Assembly: GCA_944387445.1 (NCBI GenBank)
Contig: CALXEX010000014.1
Coordinates: forward strand, 1-48,690
Source: an uncultured Clostridia bacterium
GTDB lineage: Bacteria; Bacillota; Clostridia; TANB77; CAG-508
Length of the DNA: 48,690 bases
Direction of reading: 5' to 3'
Within the stretch, counting starts at the first letter, position 1. The number at the start of each line of letters is the position of its first letter. This document shows positions 26,466 through 34,199 of this stretch, piece after piece. Below the pieces are notes generated by a model. That model saw only the letters and a list, made by a program, of their open reading frames with translations, did not search any database and was not told the DNA's origin. The translations under genes and the position numbers were made by a program.

Positions 26466-27446
26466 ATGGATAAAAATAATCATATTGTAACAATTGATAA
26501 TCAAGTAAATATTATCAATTATTCAATAGAAGATATAAAAAATCTTATTTATACAATTAGAGGAAAACAAGTCATGTTAGATAGTGATGTGGCAAATTTA
26601 TATCATTATGAAACGAAAAAAATAAATCAAGCAGTGAAAAGAAATATGGGACGATTTCCAGAAAGATATTGTTTTCAATTAACAGAAGAGGAAATAAAAG
26701 ATTTGAAATTGCAAATTGCAACTTCGAGTTTAGAATCTTTAAGGTCACAATTTGTGACCTTAAACAATATGGGAAGAGGTCAGCATCGAAAATATTTGCC
26801 GTATGTATTCACAGAACAAGGAATAGCAATGCTTTCAGGAGTATTAAGAAATGATATAGCTATTCAAGTGAGCATAAATATTATGGATGCATTTGTAGAA
26901 ATGAGAAGATTTTTAGCATCAAATGGACATGTTTTTGAAAGACTAACAAATCTAGAATATCAATTAATAGAGCAAGGAAAAGAATTGACTAAACATGAAA
27001 AACAATTTGAAAAAGTTTTTGACGAATTACAAAGAAGTAAGATAGAAGAATTTAATCAAAAACTATTTTTTGAAGGACAGATTTACGACGCATATAGTTT
27101 GATAATTGATATTATAAAAACGGCTGAAAATAAAATATTAATCATAGATAATTATATAGATGATAATATTCTAAAAATGTTATCAAAGAAAAACAAAAAT
27201 GTAGATGTTATTATAGTAACTTCTCAAAACAGTAATCTAATAAAATTAGATATTCATAAATTTAATAAACAATATCCAACTTTAAAAATAATAAAAACAA
27301 ATAAATTTCATGATAGATTTATTTTGATTGATAATACAAAATTATATCATATAGGTGCGTCTTTAAAAGATTTAGGAAAGAAATGTTTTGCTATTTCTAA
27401 AATAAAAGACGAAGACTATGTAGAAAAAATAAATCAATTTTGTTGA
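26466..27446 (+). CDS. ORF6N-domain DNA-binding protein with PLD-like C-terminal part
   Basis: A 326-residue protein. The N-terminal ORF6N domain (residues ~20-105) shows GKQVMLDSDVANLYHYETKK, MGRFPERYCFQL and KYLPYVFTEQGIAML. Then come a coiled-coil linker (LIEQGKELTKHEKQFEK) and a C-terminal domain with IYDAYSLIIDIIKTAENKI and FHDRFILID..LYHIGASL, a pattern of phospholipase-D-like, possibly inactive domains in phage/ICE anti-repressors. Such proteins are typical of prophages and mobile elements. No other phage genes are nearby. ATG 26466 is preferred over GTG 26457 for spacing to AAGGAT. Confidence 0.85.
   Translation: MDKNNHIVTIDNQVNIINYSIEDIKNLIYTIRGKQVMLDSDVANLYHYETKKINQAVKRNMGRFPERYCFQLTEEEIKDLKLQIATSSLESLRSQFVTLNNMGRGQHRKYLPYVFTEQGIAMLSGVLRNDIAIQVSINIMDAFVEMRRFLASNGHVFERLTNLEYQLIEQGKELTKHEKQFEKVFDELQRSKIEEFNQKLFFEGQIYDAYSLIIDIIKTAENKILIIDNYIDDNILKMLSKKNKNVDVIIVTSQNSNLIKLDIHKFNKQYPTLKIIKTNKFHDRFILIDNTKLYHIGASLKDLGKKCFAISKIKDEDYVEKINQFC
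26738..26764. repeat. Perfect 27-bp palindrome inside the ORF6N coding sequence
   Basis: TTTAAGGTCACAA, one central T, then its exact reverse complement. It encodes the LRSQFVTL stretch of the ORF6N protein. It shares the nine-base half-site AGGTCACAA and the single-base centre with the palindrome at 26346-26378. Confidence 0.85.
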
Positions 27447-27507
27447 ATTTGTATAAGAAATAAGTTAAAATAATAAATATAATCATTAAGTGAGGGAGAA
27501 AAATAGG

Positions 27508-27913
27508 ATGGAAGAGACTTACAAATTTTTAAAAGAAAATACAAAAGTCAATTATGTGAGCACAATAAATGGTGATAAACCAAGTTGCAGACCATTTGGA
27601 GATCCTGTTTTATTTGATAATAAAATATATGCACTTACAAATAAACAAAAAAATGTATCTAAGCAAATTGCTAAAAATAACAATGTTTGTATTGTTGCTT
27701 ATGATAATGAAAATTGGATTAGAATAAATTGCCAATTAATTGATGATAGTGACAACACTGAAGCAAAGAAAGCTATTATAGATGAATTTGATTGGGCTAT
27801 TGAAGCACGGTTATACATTGGATAATCCAAATTTTCAAGTTTTATATATTGCTAATGCTGATTCAACAATTTATAATGAAGATGGTGAGGTAATAGCAAA
27901 CTATAAATTTTAG
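27508..27913 (+). CDS. PPOX-fold flavin-binding protein, frame broken at CGG 27808
   Basis: Pyridoxamine-5'-phosphate-oxidase-like split barrel: the N-terminus reads FLKENTKVNYVSTINGDKPSCRPFG, then KIYALTNKQKNVSKQI and CIVAYDNENWIRINCQLI. The first frame stops at 27825, five codons after CGG. The +1 frame from 27809 continues as GYTLDNPNFQVLYIANADSTI and ends TAG at 27913, giving the usual C-terminal strands and a family-typical 134 residues. ATG 27508 is chosen because GAGGGAG lies 9 bases ahead. FMN or F420 binding is expected from the family. It may be decoded by frameshift, a pseudogene or sequence error. Confidence 0.78.
27808..27810 (+). other. In-frame CGG at a +1 frameshift point in the PPOX gene
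   Basis: Incoming frame GAA GCA CGG TTA TAC ATT GGA TAA. Skipping the C gives GAA GCA GGT TAT ACA TTG GAT AAT and restores the family's C-terminal domain. Context GCA-CGG is identical to the site at 18733 and close to ACA-CGG at 12197. Confidence 0.6.
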
Positions 27914-27923
27914 GAGAAGAAAA

Positions 27924-28571
27924 ATGAATACAGAAAAAATACAAAATATCATCCATTTCTATGTCTTAGCATCAACATTAAAAGATAAAATAAGAAGTGG
28001 TTGGAAAGTATGGCATATTGAAAGAGAAAGAGTAGAAAGTGTAGCAGAACATATTTATGGAACATGTATGCTAGCGATTGCTATTGATTCAGAATATGAC
28101 TTCAAAATAGATTTAATGAAAGTTATTAAAATGCTTGTGATTCATGAACTAGAAGAAATAGAACTTAAAGATTTTACACCATTTGATAAAATTAAAAATG
28201 AAGAAAAAAGAAAAATGGGAAAAATAGCAGTAGAGGATGTATTAAAAGATTTAACCAAAAAAGAAGAATTACTAGAATTGATAGAAGAATTTGAGAATAT
28301 GAAAACAAAGGAAGCTATTTTTGCAAAAATGTGTGATAAGTTAGAATCAGATATACAATGTAAGTTATATTGCGAAGAAGGAAGTTTAGATATAAACAAA
28401 GCTGAAAATAAACCACACTTAGAAGATTATAGGATAAAAAAATATATGCAAGAAGGAGAAAAAACAATCTCGGATTTTTGGATTGAAAACCATAAAAAGG
28501 AGATATTACATCAAGATAAAGTTTTTGAAGAAATAGCTGATTATATAAAAAATAACAATTTATTAGAGTAA
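27924..28571 (+). CDS. HD-domain phosphohydrolase (YfbR/HDDC2-like), paralogue of 3848
   Basis: A 215-residue protein with VESVAEHIYGTCMLAI (first histidine), VIHELEEIELKDFTPFD (H-E pair and P) and AKMCDKLESDIQCK (last aspartate). This is the same order and spacing as the HD protein at 3848-4516. The family includes 5'-deoxynucleotidases, so a dNMP substrate is inferred. The second metal residue is E rather than D in HELEE, as also in the paralogue. It starts 10 bases after the restored PPOX stop codon, with a GGAGAAG site. Confidence 0.8.
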   Translation: MNTEKIQNIIHFYVLASTLKDKIRSGWKVWHIERERVESVAEHIYGTCMLAIAIDSEYDFKIDLMKVIKMLVIHELEEIELKDFTPFDKIKNEEKRKMGKIAVEDVLKDLTKKEELLELIEEFENMKTKEAIFAKMCDKLESDIQCKLYCEEGSLDINKAENKPHLEDYRIKKYMQEGEKTISDFWIENHKKEILHQDKVFEEIADYIKNNNLLE

Positions 28572-28620
28572 AGTATGTTAAAATAAATAAGAAAGGAATT
28601 TGAAAAATAAGGAGAAAATT

Positions 28621-28953
28621 ATGACAAAGTATTGTATAGTCACTACGACTTGTGACAAATTAGAGATTGCCAATAAGATAATCAATACACTTTTAGAAAA
28701 AAGATTGGTTAGCTGTTGCCAAATGAGCAATATTGAAAGTAGTTACTGGTGGGAAGGTGAAATTGTAAAAGAACCAGAATTCTTTATACAAATGAAGACA
28801 AAAAAGGAATTGTTTAAAGAAGTAGAAAAAGAAATATTAAATGTGCATGACTATGAAACTTGTGAAATTATGGCTTATGGCATAGAACAAGGAAATGATA
28901 AATTTCTAAAATGGTTAGAAGATGAGACAAATAGTAAAAATAATAAAATATAA
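28621..28953 (+). CDS. cutA: CutA1-family protein
   Basis: 110 residues from an ATG behind AAGGAGA; an upstream TTG at 28600 lacks a ribosome binding site. CutA motifs are TTTCDKLEIANKIINTLLEKRLVSCCQM, then SSYWWEGEIVKEPEFFIQMKT and VHDYETCEIMAYGIEQGNDKFLKWL. The family forms very stable trimers with a ferredoxin-like fold. It was first linked to divalent cation tolerance, but its biochemical role remains unclear. Confidence 0.93.
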   Translation: MTKYCIVTTTCDKLEIANKIINTLLEKRLVSCCQMSNIESSYWWEGEIVKEPEFFIQMKTKKELFKEVEKEILNVHDYETCEIMAYGIEQGNDKFLKWLEDETNSKNNKI

Positions 28954-28970
28954 TAAAGGAGGAATATATT

Positions 28971-29522
28971 ATGGATAATTATTTTATTATACATGGATCT
29001 TTTAGTAGTCCATATTCAAATTGGATAGGATGGTTACATGATTTTATTGAAGGAGAAGGAAAACAAGTATATGTACCAGATTTTCCAATAGGTGTTGGCT
29101 TTCAAAATTATGAAAATTAGAGCAAATTATTAAAATACTATGTAGATTTAGGGCTTATCAATGAAAACACAACAATCATAGGACATAGTATTGCCCCAGC
29201 TTTTATATCTAAATTTTTGATTGAAAATAAACTAAAAGTAAAAAAATGTATTTTTGTTTGTGGATTTAATAACTATTTAGGAATAGATGAAGAATATGAT
29301 GCTGTAAATGAAAGCATGTATACAGATGGAATAGAAAGTGTAAAGAATTATGCAAAAGATATCATTTGTTTCTATTCTAACAATGACCCTTATGTAAAAT
29401 ATGAAGCAGAAGTAGATTTTGCAGATAAAGTAGGAACAGAAAAAATCTTAATACCAAATGCAGGACATATCAATAGTGAGAGTGGATATGATACTTTTGA
29501 AGATGTTGTACCATATTTATAA
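28971..29522 (+). pseudogene. RBBP9/YdeN-type serine hydrolase interrupted by an in-frame TAG
   Basis: The frame reads MDNYFIIHGSFSSPYSNWIGWL, continues to FQNYEN, meets TAG at 29118-29120, and resumes SKLLKYYVDLGLINENTTIIGHSIA. Family relatives have tryptophan where the stop falls (a P..EN-W pattern), so a TGG-to-TAG change is likely. After the stop, the nucleophile elbow GHSIA, an aspartate-bearing FYSNNDPYV and a NAGHIN histidine are all intact. Read through, it would be 183 residues, normal for the family. TAG is an ordinary stop elsewhere here, so loss of function is the simplest view. Confidence 0.8.
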
Positions 29523-29541
29523 TAAGAAAAAGGAGAAAAAC

Positions 29542-30036
29542 ATGGAAATATGGGATATATTAGATAGTGAAGGAAATAAAACAGGAAGAACAATGGTAAA
29601 AGGAGAAGAAAACGTGCCAGAAGGATTTTATCATTTAGGAGCAGATGTCTGGATAAAAAATTCTGAAAACAAGATTTTAATTCAAAAACGTTCTCCACAA
29701 AAAAGATTATCTCCTAATGTATGGGCTATGACAGGTGGTTCTGTGATAAAAGGTGAAACAAGTATAGAAACAATTGAAAGAGAAGCATTTGAAGAAATAG
29801 GTGTGCAACTAAATGTAAAAGATGCAAAAATGCTAGCTCATTTTAAAACAGGTAATGTTTGGATAGATACCTATTTTCTAAAACAAGATATAGATTTGAA
29901 CCAAATTATTATGCAAGAAGAAGAGGTTAGTGAAGTAAAATGGGCAACTTATGAAGAAATAGAAGAAATCTATCAAAATGGTCAATTTATTAAAAATCGT
30001 TGGGAATTTGTTAAAGATATTATTAGAGAATTTTAA
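29542..30036 (+). CDS. Nudix hydrolase (IPP-isomerase-like subgroup)
   Basis: 164 residues from the ATG behind AAGGAG. It begins EIWDILDSEGNKTGRTM, typical of the YfcD/IPP-isomerase-like Nudix subgroup, then shows a box GSVIKGETSIETIEREAFEEIG (GX5EX7REXXEEXG). This group acts on dinucleotide or diphosphate metabolites. True IPP isomerase would need extra metal-site residues that are not evident. A relative lies at 43770-44291. Confidence 0.85.
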   Translation: MEIWDILDSEGNKTGRTMVKGEENVPEGFYHLGADVWIKNSENKILIQKRSPQKRLSPNVWAMTGGSVIKGETSIETIEREAFEEIGVQLNVKDAKMLAHFKTGNVWIDTYFLKQDIDLNQIIMQEEEVSEVKWATYEEIEEIYQNGQFIKNRWEFVKDIIREF

Positions 30037-30157
30037 TGATAACCACGTATAAACTATTTGTTATGATTTAACTATAAGATAGAAATAGTTTGCAAATGAA
30101 AAAATATATATAAAATTTGAAAATGATAGTAAAATTAAAATTATTATATATAATTAC

Positions 30158-30193
30158 AAGGAAACAGGGAGCAAATAAGCTTCCTGTTTCCTT
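30158..30193 (-). terminator. Hairpin at the 3' end of the minus-strand gene
   Basis: AAGGAAACAGG and CCTGTTTCCTT form an 11-bp stem with extra GAGC/GCTT pairing. It lies 33 bases beyond the minus-strand stop codon. The following tract on that strand is AT-rich but has no long T run. Confidence 0.5.
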
Positions 30194-30225
30194 ATGCAGA
30201 ACAGAATATCTCAGCGGACTATCAG

Positions 30226-30843
30226 TCATCCTTTTTCAATAATCCGAAGACACAATTTTTCTTTTTCTGTATCAATACTTACAAACTGCAAATTCTTCTT
30301 TGCAAAAAATTCTCTAACCACATCTTCGAATTCTTGGCTACCTTCTAAATGACTTACAGTTACCAGGATTTCATAGCATACAGAATATTTTGGCTTTGTT
30401 ACAAAATCCCCTTCTTTTATTTTCTCGAGTGCTTCCTTACATGCTTTTCTGGCTTGTTCTTTCCGAGATTTAATAGTTCTATTAATCTCAATATTTGACC
30501 AGTAAAGCATCAGTTGAGCCTTAGTCCGTTTCTGCCCTTTAAGCCATTTAGGAATTGAAAGGTTTATCTGTCCATAACAGTTTTTCTCACATACAAATCC
30601 TACATGTTCTGATACCACTTTAAGGTCATTAAAATCGATAAAATGAAACCTTGCAGGATTGTAACCATAGACTATAGTACCTATGGCGGTCCAAGGGTTA
30701 CAAGTCTTTACTCGCTCTTCGAATTCCTCCCGCATTATATTGAGAAAATCTTCCTCAACAGCTTTGAGACGTTCTGCTTCTTGCTTTTTGGCAATTGCCA
30801 ATGCTTTAAGTGAAATACTTTTACTTGCGATACGTTTACTCAT
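30226..30843 (-). CDS. Unknown protein with atypical codon use (minus strand)
   Basis: A 205-residue product, not recognised. The N-terminal ~60 residues are a charged helix (ISLKALAIAKKQEAERLKAV), a cysteine-containing middle follows (CNPWTAIGTIVYGYNPARF, VGFVCEKNC), then a lysine-rich helix and a C-terminal alpha/beta segment. ATG 30843 is chosen because a perfect AAGGAGG lies 7 bases upstream. The gene is on the opposite strand to nearly everything else, is less AT-rich, and uses CGG three times for arginine. It has a perfect consensus promoter and its own hairpin. Like 2802-3584, it looks like a recently acquired single-gene unit. Confidence 0.75.
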   Translation of the reverse strand: MSKRIASKSISLKALAIAKKQEAERLKAVEEDFLNIMREEFEERVKTCNPWTAIGTIVYGYNPARFHFIDFNDLKVVSEHVGFVCEKNCYGQINLSIPKWLKGQKRTKAQLMLYWSNIEINRTIKSRKEQARKACKEALEKIKEGDFVTKPKYSVCYEILVTVSHLEGSQEFEDVVREFFAKKNLQFVSIDTEKEKLCLRIIEKG

Positions 30844-30909
30844 AGTTATTTCCTCCTTGTGATTTAATCGCATTTTTTTTAGTAGGTTCTTAACCTCCAA
30901 TCCGTATTT

Positions 30910-30938
30910 ATTATATAAAAATTATGTAAAATTGTCAA
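30910..30938 (-). promoter_or_regulatory. Perfect-consensus sigma-A promoter for the minus-strand gene
   Basis: On the minus strand, TTGACA (30938-30933), a 17-bp spacer and TATAAT (30915-30910). The ~65-base leader contains a small AGGTT/AACCT hairpin before the ribosome binding site. Confidence 0.85.
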
Positions 30939-30979
30939 AAAAATGATTGCTTATGCACATTTTATATGAAGACTAATAC

Positions 30980-31099
30980 AATGAATTATTTGAAGATGAA
31001 GATTGTTTAAGACCATATTCAAAACTTGTATCTTTAGTCTATAAAATACAAATAGTAGAGAATAAAGAAAAAATAGTTCAAAAAATTGAAAATATATAA
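30980..31099 (+). pseudogene. Short coding-like remnant with no start codon
   Basis: A frame ending TAA at 31097-31099 reads NELFEDEDCLRPYSKLV and then a lysine-rich helix. It has native codon use but no start codon, a stop just upstream, and no ribosome binding site. It may be the 3' end of a gene whose front was lost when the minus-strand gene inserted. It is otherwise the only structure seen in the 30844-31201 gap besides the minus-strand promoter. Confidence 0.3.
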
Positions 31100-31201
31100 A
31101 ACCTCATGTATAATAATATTGGAAAAATAATAATTGCCGATCTATATACAAGAGGTTTTTATTATCGTTGAAAAAAAGAGCTATATATTTAAGGAGCCAA
31201 T

Positions 31202-32176
31202 ATGAAAATACCAGAATTACTAGAAAATGCGATAGAAGAAAAATTAAATCATGTAAAACTAACAGAATTAAAACAATATGCAAGTAAGTTAAGTGAAAAA
31301 TATATGTATCAAGAAAGAACAGGAGATACATTATTAAATACAGAAATAGAAGCATTAGCTTATTCTATTATGAGAATGCCAGCAACTTATGGGGCTGTGT
31401 ATACAGCTTTAAAACATACATTAGAAAGGATAAATTTTAACATACAATCTGTATTAGACATAGGAGCAGGAACAGGTTCTGCAACTTGGGCAATTAATGA
31501 ATTGCTAGATACAAAAAACATTCAATGCTTTGAAAGAGAATCAGTTATGCTAGAATTAGGAAAATCTTTTATGAGTCAAAATCCAAATTTAAAAGATATT
31601 TCATGGAAGTATATGGACATTGTAAAAGATAATTTAGAAGCCAAAGCAGATTTGGTAGTGACAAGTTATATGTTAAATGAGATCAAACCAGAAAAGAGAA
31701 AAGATGTCATAAATAAACTGATAAAAAGTTCAAATCACATTATTCTAATCATAGAACCAGGAACACCAGAGGGATTCAGTAATATTAAAGAAGTGCAAAA
31801 GATAGCCATTGAAACTGGCCTTAATATAGTTGCACCATGTACCTTTCAAGGTATATGTCCATTGCCAGATGAGGATTGGTGTCATTCCATTGTTCGAATG
31901 GAAAGAACAAAAGTACATAAAGTATTAAAAAATGCAGATTTGCCTTATGAAGATGAGAAATTTTCATATATAGCTATAGCTAAAGAAAAATGTGATAATT
32001 CAGGAATGAGAGTTTTAAGACATCCTATGATTGAAAAAGGAAAAATTACATTAAAAGTATGTCACAATGGAAAAATGGAAGACATGATTGTAACGAAAAA
32101 GGATAAAGAATTATTTAAAATGATGAAAAAGAAGAAGTGCGGAGAATTGATTTTAGACTGTAAGACGGAAATGTAA
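31202..32176 (+). CDS. Rsm22-like small-ribosomal-subunit methyltransferase
   Basis: A 324-residue protein of the Rsm22 family. An N-terminal helical region contains MRMPATYGAVYTALKHT. A SAM-binding domain follows, with VLDIGAGTGSATWA near residue 85 and DLVVTSYMLNEI. A cysteine cluster near residues 212-227 (CTFQGICPLPDEDWCH) probably binds metal or an Fe-S cluster. Mitochondrial Rsm22 is needed for small-subunit assembly, and bacterial members are poorly studied. It has an AAGGAG site and stands alone. Confidence 0.88.
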   Translation: MKIPELLENAIEEKLNHVKLTELKQYASKLSEKYMYQERTGDTLLNTEIEALAYSIMRMPATYGAVYTALKHTLERINFNIQSVLDIGAGTGSATWAINELLDTKNIQCFERESVMLELGKSFMSQNPNLKDISWKYMDIVKDNLEAKADLVVTSYMLNEIKPEKRKDVINKLIKSSNHIILIIEPGTPEGFSNIKEVQKIAIETGLNIVAPCTFQGICPLPDEDWCHSIVRMERTKVHKVLKNADLPYEDEKFSYIAIAKEKCDNSGMRVLRHPMIEKGKITLKVCHNGKMEDMIVTKKDKELFKMMKKKKCGELILDCKTEM

Positions 32177-32222
32177 CATTGAAACTAATTTTATATTCAT
32201 AAATTTAATTGATAAAAGATTG

Positions 32223-32249
32223 TGTTATATCATAAAATGTGATATAACA
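32223..32249. repeat. Palindrome between the Rsm22 and CDF genes
   Basis: TGTTATATCA and TGATATAACA form a perfect 10-bp stem with a 7-base loop. No T tract follows on the + strand, so it is more likely an operator-like dyad than a terminator. It lies just upstream of leader B. Confidence 0.5.
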
Positions 32250-32268
32250 ATTAAAAAAGAAGGGAGAG

Positions 32269-32338
32269 GTTGAAAAATAATTGGAATTTTAATTGTTTTC
32301 AACTAGATCTATGCTTTATAAAAGGAAAGTGAATAAAC
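32269..32338 (+). promoter_or_regulatory. Structured leader of the CDF gene (shared leader family, copy B)
   Basis: GTTGAAAA (32269-32276) pairs with TTTTCAAC (32296-32303). The interior TAATTGGAA/TTTTAATT can pair further. TAGATCTATGCTTTATA, then AAAGGAAAGTGAAT, lead to the start codon. Both the stem and the post-stem sequence match the leader of pta at 42691-42752. Confidence 0.6.
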
Positions 32339-33502
32339 ATGACAAACTTATTAATAAAACTATTTATAAAAGATAAAAATGTAGAAAAACCAGAAACAAG
32401 AGCAAAATATGGAATGCTTTCCAGTATAACAGGAATTGTAGTAAACATCTTATTATCAGCAGTAAAATTAATTATTGGAATATTTGCCAATTCCATTTCT
32501 ATTATTTCAGATGCATTAAACAATGTGACAGACGCAGGTTCATCTATTGTTACAATGATTGGTTTTAAAGTTTCACAAAAGAAAATAGATAAAGACCATC
32601 CATGGGGACATGGTAGAATGGAATATATTACAGCATTTATCGTAGACATCTTGATTGTATTGGTAGGTGTAGAATTATTCAAAAGTTCTTTTGATAAAAT
32701 CATGCACCCAGAATTACCAGATATTAGTACAATTACCATTGTGATTCTAGTGATTGCTGTTTTAACAAAATTATGGTTATTTATCTTTTACAACAAAATT
32801 GCGAAAACAATAGATTCTACAGCAATCAAAGGAAATGCTTATGACAGTATTTCAGATTCTATATCAACATTTGTTGTATTATTATCTGCTATTGTTGCTA
32901 AAATATTTGGAATCTCTATTGATGGGTATGCCAGTATTTTAGTTGCTATATTTATCTTATTTACTGGATTCAAAGCTTTAAAAGAAACCATAGATTTATT
33001 ACTAGGAATGAAACCAGATACAGAATTTGTAGAGAAACTAGAGGCATTTACGAAAAAATATGAAATGATATCAGGTATTCATGATATCATGGTACATGAT
33101 TATGGACCTGGAAGAAAAATTGTATCTTTCCACGCAGAAGTTCCTGCAAACTGCGATATTTGCAAAGCACATGATGTAATAGACCAAATGGAGCAAGATA
33201 TTTATGATGAGTTTAATTGTATTACAACGATTCATATGGATCCAATAGTAACAGACGACGAAGAAATTAATGAAATGAGAAAGAAAACAGAGGAGATTGT
33301 AAAAGAAATTAATCCGGAATTTTCAATTCATGATTTTAGAATGACAGATGGTGGAGATAGAATCAATTTAATATTTGATTTAGTTGTTTCTTCAGATAGT
33401 GATATAAGTCATGATGAATTAAAAAGTATGGTTCAAGAAAAAATACATGGTGTAAATGAGAAATATTATGCAGTACCTAAAATTGAAAATTCATATATAT
33501 AA
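32339..33502 (+). CDS. Cation diffusion facilitator (CDF) family metal transporter
   Basis: A 387-residue membrane protein with about six helices in the first ~215 residues. The CDF metal sites are visible: SDALNNVTDAGSS in helix 2, HPWGHGRMEY between helices 2 and 3, and KGNAYDSISDS in helix 5. Two cytoplasmic regulatory domains follow, with IHDIMVHDYGPGRKIVSFHAEV and a second copy at the C-terminus; this is longer than single-domain CDFs. It exports divalent metals (Zn, Mn, Fe or Co) by proton antiport, and the ion is not deducible. The leader is structured and shared with pta. Confidence 0.92.
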   Translation: MTNLLIKLFIKDKNVEKPETRAKYGMLSSITGIVVNILLSAVKLIIGIFANSISIISDALNNVTDAGSSIVTMIGFKVSQKKIDKDHPWGHGRMEYITAFIVDILIVLVGVELFKSSFDKIMHPELPDISTITIVILVIAVLTKLWLFIFYNKIAKTIDSTAIKGNAYDSISDSISTFVVLLSAIVAKIFGISIDGYASILVAIFILFTGFKALKETIDLLLGMKPDTEFVEKLEAFTKKYEMISGIHDIMVHDYGPGRKIVSFHAEVPANCDICKAHDVIDQMEQDIYDEFNCITTIHMDPIVTDDEEINEMRKKTEEIVKEINPEFSIHDFRMTDGGDRINLIFDLVVSSDSDISHDELKSMVQEKIHGVNEKYYAVPKIENSYI

Positions 33503-33515
33503 ATAGGAGGTTATT

Positions 33516-34199
33516 ATGAGAAAATTAGCAAATACTTTATGGGGAATTGTATTAATTGTTATTGGTGTCATTCTTACTTTGAATGCCTTAGAAATTACAA
33601 ACATCAATATCTTTTTTGAGGGCTGGTGGACATTACTCATTATCATCCCAAGTGCTATTGAATTGATTGCAAGAGAAAACAAATTTTGGAGTGCTGTTTG
33701 GTTAATTATTGGTATTTTATTATTGCTAGCTTGTAGAGACATTTTAGATTTTGATTTGATTTGGAAATTGACGATTCCTGTACTATTGATTATCATTGGA
33801 ATTAATTTGATATTTAAAGATAAAATTGACAGAAAAGTAGAAAAGAAAAACAAAGAATTAAAAGAAAAAGGACAAAATTTAGAAGAATATGGGGCAACTT
33901 TTGGTGAGATTAAAGCAGATTTTAATAATCAAGAATTCAATGGAGCAAATATAAATGCTATATTTGGTAGTGTTGATTTAGATTTAAGAAAAGCCATTAT
34001 TAGTGAAGATAAATTAATAAAGACATGTGCTGTATTTGGTGGAATTGAGATATTAACACCAGAAAATGTCAATATAAAAATAAAATCAATACCAATTTTT
34101 GGGGCAACTTCAAACAAAACAGGTAGAAAATATGATGAAAAATTACCAACAATCTATGTAGATAGTTTTTGCATGTTTGGAGGTGTAGATATTAAATGA
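33516..34199 (+). CDS. LiaF-like membrane protein (DUF5668 plus LiaF C-terminal domain)
   Basis: A 227-residue protein with about four N-terminal membrane helices (WGIVLIVIGVILTLNA, WWTLLIIIPSAIEL, VWLIIGILLLLAC, LTIPVLLIIIGINLI), as in LiaF-type proteins. A C-terminal beta-helical domain (FGEIKADFNNQEF, IFGSVDLDLRKAII, AVFGGIEI) ends with CMFGGVDIK. LiaF proteins restrain envelope-stress two-component systems, and no liaRS-like pair is in this window. It overlaps the next gene by 4 bases. Confidence 0.85.
   Translation: MRKLANTLWGIVLIVIGVILTLNALEITNINIFFEGWWTLLIIIPSAIELIARENKFWSAVWLIIGILLLLACRDILDFDLIWKLTIPVLLIIIGINLIFKDKIDRKVEKKNKELKEKGQNLEEYGATFGEIKADFNNQEFNGANINAIFGSVDLDLRKAIISEDKLIKTCAVFGGIEILTPENVNIKIKSIPIFGATSNKTGRKYDEKLPTIYVDSFCMFGGVDIK

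Noticed and set aside
12197..27810. CGG reassigned to a different amino acid
   Set aside because: At all three sites the downstream sequence makes sense only after a frame change, so an amino-acid swap would not repair the genes. The foreign-looking genes also use CGG at plausible arginine positions.
29118..29120. TAG recoded as an amino acid
   Set aside because: Many intact genes here end in TAG, and no readthrough signal or conserved structure was seen. A nonsense change is simpler.
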